From: Neofusicoccum parvum
Taxonomy: Eukaryota > Ascomycota > Dothideomycetes > Botryosphaeriales > Botryosphaeriaceae
Assembly: GCA_020912385.1 (NCBI GenBank)
Contig: CP087208.1
Coordinates: 2,852,001 to 2,916,000 of the forward strand
Direction: 5' to 3'
DNA: 64,000 nt
Shown here: one piece after another, positions 56,194 to 64,000 of the stretch
Layout: each line of letters begins with the position of its first letter
Position numbering within the stretch: the stretch's first letter is position 1
The notes under the pieces: generated by a model
Seen by the model: the letters and a program-made list of their open reading frames with translations, nothing else
Told to the model about the DNA's origin: nothing
The model's database searches: none
Position numbers and translations under genes: made by a program

Positions 56194-57642
56194 ATGGACA
56201 GCCTTTCCAACGAGATCATTGTCATGACGTTCAGCTACCTCGTCATATTCGACGAGCCCCGCCAGCCCGAAGAGCAGCCTCAACTCACCTCGTCAAGCAA
56301 GCGCGCCATTTACAGCATCCGCCGCGTTAACCGCCGTTTCTGTCACCTGGTACACGAGCACTTCGCGAAGGTCATCGAGCAGAAGCCCGTCAGGCTCATG
56401 GAAGCTGACCTGGACATGCTGGAATACATCACACGCGACGAAGCCATCTACACAAGGATGACCACATGCATCTTCTCTACCGTGCTTCCCTTTCCGCAAA
56501 TCCTACCAGATGGACACGAAATTCTCCAACATCAGCGCAACAATTGGCACGAGATCTCCGAGTCAATGGTCCGGGAAGCGTGTGCTGCCGCCACCGAGTA
56601 CAACAACCTGGCCCGGAAGCAGCTGCAGTTCAATCATTCCATTGTACAATATCTCACCGGCATTTTCAAAAGGCTGCACAACCTGAAGGTTGTGGCGACA
56701 GAGAACACCAATGAGTGTGTAGTCCGAGTTCCTCGCCAGCTGAAGTACTTCATCAATGAGTTCATCATGCTCAGCCTCGACACACTTAAGAACGGGCAAA
56801 TGTCTGCAGAGAGGGACCACCTAGTCCTCTCCGCCATCATTTCCGCTCTCCACGATGCTGACCGCAAGCCTGTGCGTGTCTCGTTTGCCGAAGTCCTCAT
56901 CGGTCTGTTGCAAATGCCTAACAACCGTTGGCAGTTGCCGAAGCTCCCAAGCGTTACCACACTCAGCGTTGCTCCGTCAATTCTCTTTCAAGACGATTAC
57001 GAAACTGCCAATGAGGAAGAACTATCCAGGATGAAGCAGATCATGCACAGGTTCTAGACAAAATTCCCCTCCGTCGTCAACCTCCAACTCTGCATAGACG
57101 ACGAGATAAACCTGACGTATTTCCAACCTCTCATGCCGCGCACCTCGAGCCCTACATATCCCAACCTCACAATGCTACAGATCAGCGGGCCGATGCAGGG
57201 GTTTCTGGGCAACTACATAACAAATGACACCGGCTTCATGGCAACGATTGTGGAGCACTGCTGTCCGTCATTGCGCCACCTCCGCCTGTTCATGCATAGC
57301 AACTACGGGGAAGATGGCGAAGGTGGCCCAAGCCAGGTCCTCTCTGGTTTGATCGTGGACTTATCAGATTTTCCGAACGTCTTGCTTCAGACGCTATATG
57401 TCCAGATCGAGTACTACGAACACAGCACAGATCTCCTGGAAGATTTCATTGGCACAATTTTAGCAAGGCGCCGATTCGCGCACCGCTCATTCCTCTGTGT
57501 ACAGGATTTGCATGGCACTCATGAAGAGACGGAGTTCGAGGTCTTACACGCAGAGGAACTGGGCATGGAGAGCAAAGAGCTCTGGCAGCCAGAGAGGATC
57601 GTTCTGGAAGACTCCCAGCAGGGGAGATTTTCGGTGGTCTAG
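56194..57642 (+). pseudogene. F-box-like gene interrupted by one in-frame TAG
   Basis: The ATG at 56194 begins MDSLSNEIIVMTFSYLVIFD and continues YSIRRVNRRFCHLVHEHFAK, resembling an F-box. After 287 codons a TAG at 57055-57057 interrupts the frame. Immediately after it the same frame stays open for 195 codons to 57642 (TKFPSVVNLQLCIDDEINLT, LTMLQISGPM, CCPSLRHLRLFMHSN), typical of the leucine-rich substrate region of fungal F-box proteins. A single nonsense change thus splits one 482-residue gene. Intron, readthrough or sequence error are alternatives; no good splice sites flank the TAG. Base composition is less GC-rich than in neighbouring genes. Confidence 0.65.
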
Positions 57643-58600
57643 GAGAACGCCGGATGTTGAGAACGTGCAGATTCTTGGGATAGATATCCTAGCGGCGTTG
57701 GCCTGCATCATTGCAGAGTCGCTTCAGAGCTTTGTCTTGAATAATTCACACCTGGCAGATTAATAAATGCCTGTAAAGATGACGAAGGACAACCCCGTGT
57801 TTTCGTGAATGCCCTCCATCAGAGATATCAAGTGTTGCTCGAAACATCTCCTAATGCTACACAAATGTTCCATGCATACCGATATGCTAGCTGCCCCTAG
57901 CCTTGGCCCGAAACGAGCGTAGATCCTAGAGGGGAAATGCTCTCTCCTGTCGCCGCCATAATCATTGGATACCGTCGGCGCAGCCTTGTCGAGAACAATT
58001 AGTAGGGAATGCCGCAGCGCACCCTAGATTCCTACGAATGTGGCATTGTCCAAGGTCAGCGCAGATGTGAGCCCATGTGGCGACCGGAAAAAGAAATGCC
58101 GCGGGGCGCAGTGCGTCTCCATTGCTCCATGGAAGCCGTCGGCCCGTCTCCACCAAGCACGTTGCGCTGGGAGGTGGCCGTCGGGGCTGGGGAGCCGCTC
58201 ATAGGCCCGTCGCAGCGCGAGTAGATCCCCGTTGGCCGCCGCCGGTGCCCGCGCGCCCGCAAGCTCATCACATCAGATCTTCCGTCAAGCGGCGCGAGCG
58301 GCTGGCCCGGCGCGAAGCCAGAGAGCGTGCGGTGGACAGCCATGCGCAGAACCTGAGAGAAGCGCGGCGGGCGCAAAAGCACTGACAACTGGCCGGAAAG
58401 AGCAGTCACGCCTTGAGGAAAGGCTCGTTGCGGTAGCAACCTTCCTCTTCTGCTGCCTGGCAGCACACTTTCACACGTGCCACGCTCGCTAAAACACCTC
58501 CGGCGAACACATAAATGCCTCTGCTGCGGCGGCCACTCCTCTTCCTCTTCCTCTTCATACGACACATGCGACACAGTAACTTTCTGCTCCGTTCAACTGC
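57643..58600. other. intergenic, nothing firm
   Basis: Mixed composition; short ORFs on both strands without support. Confidence 0.35.
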
Positions 58601-59190
58601 TACTGCCTCTCCAGCACGGCGGGCACCACCGCAAGCCTGCGCCACCGCCTCGCTTGCCGCAGGCGACATCACCCACGGTAAGTCCCCTCAACCTCCACCC
58701 CCCCACTTCCACTCAATCCTGTGATGAGGAACTCGCCGGCCTACACCGGCGGGTCCATACTGCATCTTATGTAGTCCGCGGTCCTGTACGCAGCTGCACT
58801 CTCGAGCCTGGGCTGGAACACATGGCGACATGGAGAGCCACCCATGGTCCGGATGGCAAGCGGTCGGGCCTGCGAAAGCAGCGGACGATGACTACAATGA
58901 GCTTCTGACCTTCGATCATTTCCTCTGTCCCTCACCTTTTCCTTTCTGCCTTTGAACATGCTACTGATTCCACCTCACTTTTATAGGCTCGCCGTCCGCT
59001 CTTCATCCCCATCGCTTGAATAATGATGCATTCCGGAGGCGCCGATATCTGCAGCTGCGCACTGAAGGGTTTCCCCACCGTCGCAGCGAGGACTTCATCA
59101 ACACAAAATGCTCAGACGGGCAGCGGCATCCAAACTTCAGCAAGGTCAGTACCGTGCTTCAGGTTTCTATTCACTCTCTCTCCCCCTTCT

Positions 59191-59268
59191 ATGATGACCC
59201 AAAAACCAGTGATTAAAATCAAACCCAGCCTCCATGGTTGGACGTGAAGACAAAAAAGAGCTTGCTGA
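59191..59268 (+). ncRNA. intronic box C/D snoRNA candidate, weaker
   Basis: Box C ATGATGA (59191-59197) and box D CTGA (59265-59268) lie 67 nt apart in intron 59145-59330. Pairing of the flanks (CCTT/AAG) is short. Confidence 0.4.
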
Positions 59269-59443
59269 TAAAAGCGGAATTCCTGCAACCGACACATTGA
59301 TAGCATCAAGACTGTTGCTAATTCTTGCAGTTAAAAGCAGCATCACTCGAAAACGAATGAAGTCCGATCGTTCCGCTCGCAAATCAAGATTAGCCAGCGA
59401 GGCATCAATGTGGGTACTTTTTTCGTCTTGCACCTCACACATT

Positions 59444-59538
59444 CGTCCATGATGAACCAGTAAGAACAGTTATCTAAGCCAACCGCAGCAATGCTGGAGG
59501 GCTGTGATTAGACACCCAAGAGCTTCTCTGACAGGACG
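59444..59538 (+). ncRNA. intronic box C/D snoRNA, best candidate
   Basis: Box C ATGATGA (59449-59455) and box D CTGA (59528-59531) are closed by a perfect five-pair stem CGTCC (59444-59448)/GGACG (59534-59538), with an internal C'-like TGTGATTAG. It is 95 nt, the normal size, and lies in intron 59410-59602. The segment after box C (AGTAAGAACAGTTATCTAAG) resembles the AAGAACATCTAAG element of other candidates. Confidence 0.72.
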
Positions 59539-59987
59539 ACCTTCTCATCACCTCATCATCATCTCTGTTCTCAAAAGAAGCTCTGACTAACATGTTGCCC
59601 AGACACCCTTGATATTCTGTTTGGGCCCTAGCACAGACGGGGTGTCACCCACGCTGCCTTTCTATTCCTCAGCGATGACACACATGCCGACGGTTTTGAT
59701 CACACGGGCGCAATGCTTGCACAACTTCAACCATGCCTGGCACACGTCCATCAACCTCTTCACCCGCATCTCGAGCAGTGCTGCACCAAGTAGTCGGTCA
59801 TGTTACTGCAAATCAGGTTTGTTCAACACCTCACATTATCAAACAAGCTATCTGGACTTTTGCTAACTCTCGCTGGTGGGATCCAACAGGTGACTGATCC
59901 GTCCGTAGATCACGATATAGAGCCGCTATATTTCATGTAAGTACACCCTTGCTGCTTCTTAGCCCGTTTCCCTTATCCACCACGCCA

Positions 59988-60104
59988 ATGATGACGCTCT
60001 TCGGAGCAGGCAAGAACATCTCAGTCAACCATATCTGAACTTTGTCCTTGCTTCGTGCAGGGTGGGGCAGGTAATCGGTGACCATGCGGAGAATCACAGC
60101 CTGA
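59988..60104 (+). ncRNA. intronic box C/D snoRNA candidate, tandem copy 1
   Basis: Box C ATGATGA (59988-59994), AAGAACATCTCAG, an internal CTGA (60035-60038, possibly D') and a distal CTGA (60101-60104). The terminal stem is weak. It lies in intron 59937-60180. Confidence 0.45.
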
Positions 60105-60279
60105 GTCGTTAACACCATATCGTCACCTTCCATCACCGAGAAGTGATTCCGTACCATGCTAATATACACCACTCGAACAGGTCTACTTCTAGGAGTAAAA
60201 CGAGACAAATCGAACATCTGAACTCCTTGTAAGTACACCCTTGCTACTTCGTACCCTTTTATCCTTATCCACAGCCCCA

Positions 60280-60396
60280 ATGATGACGCTCTTCGGAGCA
60301 GGCAAGAACATCTAAGTCAACCATATCTGAACTTCATCCTTGCTACGCGCAGGGTGGGCAGGTGATTGGGGGATAATGAGATGAATTACACACTGA
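60280..60396 (+). ncRNA. intronic box C/D snoRNA candidate, tandem copy 2
   Basis: Box C ATGATGA (60280-60286), AAGAACATCTAAG, CTGA at 60327-60330 (possibly D') and CTGA at 60393-60396, at nearly the same spacing as copy 1. It lies in intron 60229-60471. Confidence 0.45.
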
Positions 60397-60526
60397 GGAC
60401 CGCTTAATACCATGCCTTCACTCCGCTAAATACTTTTTCATAATGCTAACTCGCATCATTCGTACATACAGATGCACACCGAGTAACCTGATAAACAGCA
60501 TCATGCTGCCGCGTTGGAATGAACAG

Positions 60527-62440
60527 GTGTGTGAAGCTTTCCATTTCTCTCTGCACATAGAATGGCATCAAGGATGAGACACTACACTTTTGAAGCCAAC
60601 CGCGCTGAGACCTCCATACATGAAGTTATGCAGACGCGTCCAGTCGTTCCAGGTTGGCACTGATGTAATGAGCTTCTGACAAGAGCGAATTAACCCCGCT
60701 ACGTCCGAAAATAATCATGTTCATTGAAGACCACTGACAATTTCCGAGCAGGAGCCATCGATCACCTGAACGACCCGTCAAGACACTATGCGCGTAGATA
60801 TGTTACTGGCGGCGCTTGTTTCCCCACCTATCCTCAATGATGAGTTCTTCAGCGTCAGCTACGCTCTAGACCCAGCCGCACCCACACTCTGGTCGTTGTA
60901 CGCCTCACCCAGCCTTACCACAAACATTATAGACAGTTCCGATCCAACTGCGTCTGTCTGAATTCTGCCGTTCCGACTGCCGGTGGCTGTCAGCTGTCGA
61001 GGCAAGCGTTCTCCATCCCCCATGAAGATGACTTAATTGCTTGTTGCATGATTACAAACTCTGTATCTCCGAATACTCCATGAGGCCCAGATTTGCTTCT
61101 ATCGTTCTGACTCAACAAAGTTCTGCTACGCTACGAGGAATTAGTTCAACCTGTCGCTAATAATTTCCCTTCATAATCAAAAGTCGTACTTTCATGAGCC
61201 TTTTGTTGGATTCGAGAGGCGCGTAAGCATGTACTGTACGCCCTCACACATGATTACACAAAATTCGTCTTTCGACCACATAAGGGCTTTCGACCCGTTG
61301 ATGAAAATACTGAAACTCTGACATACCTCGATTACGCATCCTTATACTGTAGTTGCTGTTCCGAGACTCCTGCTGACATTCCTTTCCCACAGGCCGTGAT
61401 TCATCGAGCCCAACATGGCTGTTCAAGATAAGATTGGCTGAATTTCCCACGAGTCCGCATTTTCTGCAGGCATGATGTACGAAATATCATTCGGCTTAGT
61501 TTTCCGACACACTCGTCTTCGCTGACGACAACTCTGCGATCTGACGCACCATCCCTTGAACATTACATGCCACGAGAGCACATGAGATCATTACTGGCAC
61601 TCGATTTGCTCAGCTTTCTCCTCGTCTTCTTCCATGGCGCTCTGGCGACTCGCGGGGTCTGTCGGAAACACTGAGTTTTGGAGATGCTGGAGAATTTCCG
61701 CAGGACAGCGGGGTGGGGGCGAATGATATAGTTGGCTGCTAAGACAATAGTCGCAGATAGACATGCGCTAGCCCGCAAACGCGCACTCCTTGCTCCTGCC
61801 CGAATCAGTTACTCCACAGCTCCAATATCTTCGGTACGGCCAAGCCATGGGTCAGTCGGCCCGTCCACTCAGCCTTACGACGGCTTGTTTCTGTACGCGG
61901 AGCATCACGCCAGGCACGCCGCTGGCCAATGAAACCGCGGCGGCCAATCGTAGCACGTTGAAACGGGCGCGGTTCGCCGCGCCACATCCAATACAAAGGA
62001 TCGCGCCCTACTCTCGCTAAGCTGATACCGCGCGCGCTGCTGAAGAAGAGAGTTCCCGAGACGCGGTGCGTGGCGGGCGCTGCATGGGCCGCGAAATGAA
62101 TACGAAGATACGGGCTGAATCGAAACCGGCGCCAAGCGAGTCGCGGGCAGGCGAGTCGCGCCGCCTTGGGATTTTTGCGGAGGAGCGAGAGGGCGCGTCG
62201 GTGCGCGAAGCTGTTTCCGGCTGCGCCGCCAGAGATAAGAAGCTCTGGATAATTTGGCCACCCCGGCTCTTAAAGCGACGAGACTGCCGCCCGTTTCTTC
62301 CTCTCTCTCTCGCGTCTACGAAGCCCGAGGACTTTCGCTGCGTTTTCCCGTTCCACCGTTTCCCTGTTCTCGTCCCGCCCGCTGCCTGCAACAGCCATTT
62401 TGCTGCCACTCGTTTCAAACAACGACCAACCACCGTCCTC
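60527..62440. other. no protein gene; possible further host introns
   Basis: ATGATGA at 60837 with CTGA at 60958-60961 may be another snoRNA, but no stem was found. From 61.2 to 62.4 kb nothing is recognised except promoter-proximal DNA of the following small gene. Confidence 0.3.
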
Positions 62441-62498
62441 GTAAGCGCAGGGAACATCCACGCCGCACGCGCACCATGCACTAACCGCGCCAACCCAG
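62441..62498 (+). other. 5'-UTR intron of the 49-aa membrane-protein gene
   Basis: GTAAGC, a CACTAAC branch site and CCCAG (58 nt) lie 91 bases before the start codon, in a C/T-rich leader. Confidence 0.7.
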
Positions 62499-62589
62499 AT
62501 CCAACGACACTCCTTTTCCACGAAAAAAACAACCGTCCATCCTTCCGTCACGAATCCCATCCGCAACGAACCCGTTCCAATCCGCAACA

Positions 62590-62739
62590 ATGCTTTCCGA
62601 CAGGGACATCTTCATGGCCATGGTCTGCGGCTTCATCGGCCTGATCATCATGGCCATCGTCATCGTCTACCTCCGCAAGAAGCACGTCCGGAAGGTCAAC
62701 GAGAACCTGCGCGCCAAGGCTGGTCTCGGCGAAGCGTGA
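62590..62739 (+). CDS. 49-residue single-pass membrane protein
   Basis: The ATG at 62590 follows CAACA and opens MLSDRDIFMAMVCGFIGLII then MAIVIVYLRKKHVRKVNENL. This is one strong transmembrane segment (about residues 8-28) with basic residues directly after it and a short hydrophilic tail (RAKAGLGEA). The positive-inside rule places the C-terminus in the cytosol. A 5'-UTR intron and good codon bias support it as a real gene despite its size. It may be a small subunit of a membrane complex, but I do not recognise which. Confidence 0.7.
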   Translation: MLSDRDIFMAMVCGFIGLIIMAIVIVYLRKKHVRKVNENLRAKAGLGEA

Positions 62740-64000
62740 GAGCCTGAAAGACGGCCACGCGCCGCTGCGACCGAAAGAAGAACTACAAGAAACAAAAGCG
62801 TGCATGGTCCCGCCATGGGACTGTGAGCACTCGTGCCATGGAAATAGGGAGCGAAGCATGCATCCTTGCGCAAGTGAGCACGATGCGCTGGTGATCTGCA
62901 GGGCTGGATGCATCTGCGCCGGTCGACACGAGAGCGCGGACTGAGACCACGCAACCCCTCGTATTCATGTTTGTATTACCACATGGGCGGAAATTCCATC
63001 GGAGTATAATGGATGTCTTCAAGACAGGAATAGATAATGAACTAAGCTTTATTGGCCATGGGTTCATGGCGAACCTTTCTGCGATCGCGTCTGTACCACT
63101 TTTTTTTGAGTGTCTTTTTTGCCGAAGAGTTTATCTGCTCGTGAGGTACGGTACGTTATCTTCTATTGACTTGCCAGACGCAGTTAAAGATCATTCAGGG
63201 AGAACTCAAGTTGTGCTTCTGTGTCTCAGAATGTTTCCGCATTTTGCACAATGTTGCGAGCTCCATACGCTGCCTCTTTGCATTGTCTGCCTCCTTGTAC
63301 TCCAATTTCCATCCATCTGCTCCTTCATTATTCTCCTTTGTTGACCGCTTCTGCGATTTTGTTTAGCACGCAATTTTGTCTCCTGCTTCTCATCTTCCAA
63401 ACCAGTTTCATCTGAGGACTTGTTGGCTCGGTCAGGTGGTCCAGTTTTGGGCCACAGCATGCGCAGCTGTCACAAACATTACCTCCATTATCGAGTCCAG
63501 ATATTTGATTTCCGTCCATTATCCGGTCCACTGAGCTTTCTTGGACTTCACTGCGGCATTAAGGCTTGCTCTGATATCAGTTCCAATGTCTACGTGGGAC
63601 CGCCATGTTCCCTTCATCGACGACGAGCTGAAATCCGCTGCACGGAGATTCTAAATACGGAAGAGAAATGACGTCCATTTCTATACGCCGAGACTTTTCT
63701 GCGATGAAGACTTGGAATGATGCCCCCAGCAAATAATTCCGGCAATTGTTTGGAAATTTAGAGCCATCCATCTCTCGATAACCGCATACTGCTACTGCGA
63801 CGGGTTCCTTCTGCTTCCTGGAGGACCAGCGTGGGAGCAGTTCAAATATCAGCTTCGAGCAGGCTTCTTACTAAAGTAGGACTCTCGAATCCAGGTGTTT
63901 CAGAAGAGTATCTGGTCACTGTTTGTGTCACATGTATCTCCCTCAACACCGGGTGAACGCATCCGTCTCCTGCTCTCACCTGCAATTTGCCTCCGCGCCG
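62740..64000. other. intergenic to window end
   Basis: AT-richer DNA with only short unsupported ORFs. No RNA gene or repeat recognised. Confidence 0.4.

Larger units (their letters stand above)
58601..60526 (+). ncRNA. multi-exon, probably non-coding snoRNA host gene (second block)
   Basis: Splice consensus sites again define small exons: one ending at 58677, then 58987-59144, 59331-59409, 59603-59816, 59890-59936, 60181-60228 and 60472-60526. Introns are 309, 186, 193, 73, 244 and 243 nt, each ending with a CTAAC/CTAAT/CTGAT branch site and CAG or TAG. Four of the introns carry box C/D snoRNA candidates. No continuous reading frame joins the exons. It may be the downstream part of the block at 51.9-55.1 kb or a duplicated host gene. 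A further ATGATGA at 60837 suggests it continues. The ends are unknown. Confidence 0.6.
59937..60526 (+). repeat. tandem duplication with 292-bp period
   Basis: Two adjacent copies, each beginning GTAAGTACACCCTTGCT at a splice donor (59937 and 60229), share long near-identical stretches including ATGATGACGCTCTTCGGAGC and CAACCATATCTGAACTT. Each copy comprises one intron with one snoRNA candidate plus the following 48-55 nt exon. Confidence 0.88.

Noticed and set aside
61300..61376. TTGATGA with CTGA as another snoRNA
   Set aside because: Box C is imperfect, several CTGA are too close, and no terminal stem forms.

Overview
The window looks like nuclear DNA of a filamentous ascomycete (Pezizomycotina; perhaps a Dothideomycete, which is a guess). 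Supporting signs are compact genes with 46-67 nt GT-AG introns carrying CTAAC/CTGAC branch sites, very high GC at third codon positions, intron-bearing tRNA genes, a secreted subtilase, and several orphan proteins. No telomere repeat, rRNA operon, CRISPR array or viral gene was seen.

Layout. 1-6.3 kb is GC-rich with no gene I can defend. 6.3-16 kb holds a weak Pro-rich ORF, an orphan gene with a C-terminal globular domain, a U2-like snRNA gene (10.6 kb), a Myb/SANT-like gene, a small basic protein and an F-box relic. 16-23.3 kb (minus strand) has an S8 subtilisin-like protease, an Arg/Ser-rich protein and a RING-like protein. 24.9-29.6 kb has a frameshifted zinc-finger gene, a RING-like gene, a disrupted gene and a 62-aa membrane protein. 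30.7-31.4 kb carries tRNA-Gly(GCC) and tRNA-Asp(GTC), both with introns. 32-36 kb has a secreted beta/gamma-crystallin-like protein, a charged nuclear-type protein and a RING gene. 37.8-47.8 kb is a same-strand run of four large orphan genes; the last two are clear tandem paralogues and the second is frameshifted near its end. A second U2-like snRNA lies at 48.6 kb and a non-autonomous hAT element with a perfect 8-bp target duplication at 49.0-49.6 kb.

The most unusual part is 51.9-60.6 kb. Two stretches, separated by an F-box-like gene with an in-frame stop, are built of tiny exons (7-158 nt) and mostly long introns (186-352 nt), unlike the 46-67 nt introns of the protein genes. Many of these introns contain box C (RTGATGA) and box D (CTGA) motifs, three of them with perfect terminal stems. 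I read this as a non-coding, multi-exon box C/D snoRNA host gene (or two), partly grown by tandem duplication. With the two U2-like genes and two tRNAs, the window is rich in structured RNA genes.

At the base-composition level, nearly every GC-rich gene changes from C-rich to G-rich on its sense strand towards the 3' end, a repeated pattern that annotation alone does not explain. All gene models, family names and RNA identities come from reading the sequence and from memory of conserved motifs; no searches were run.
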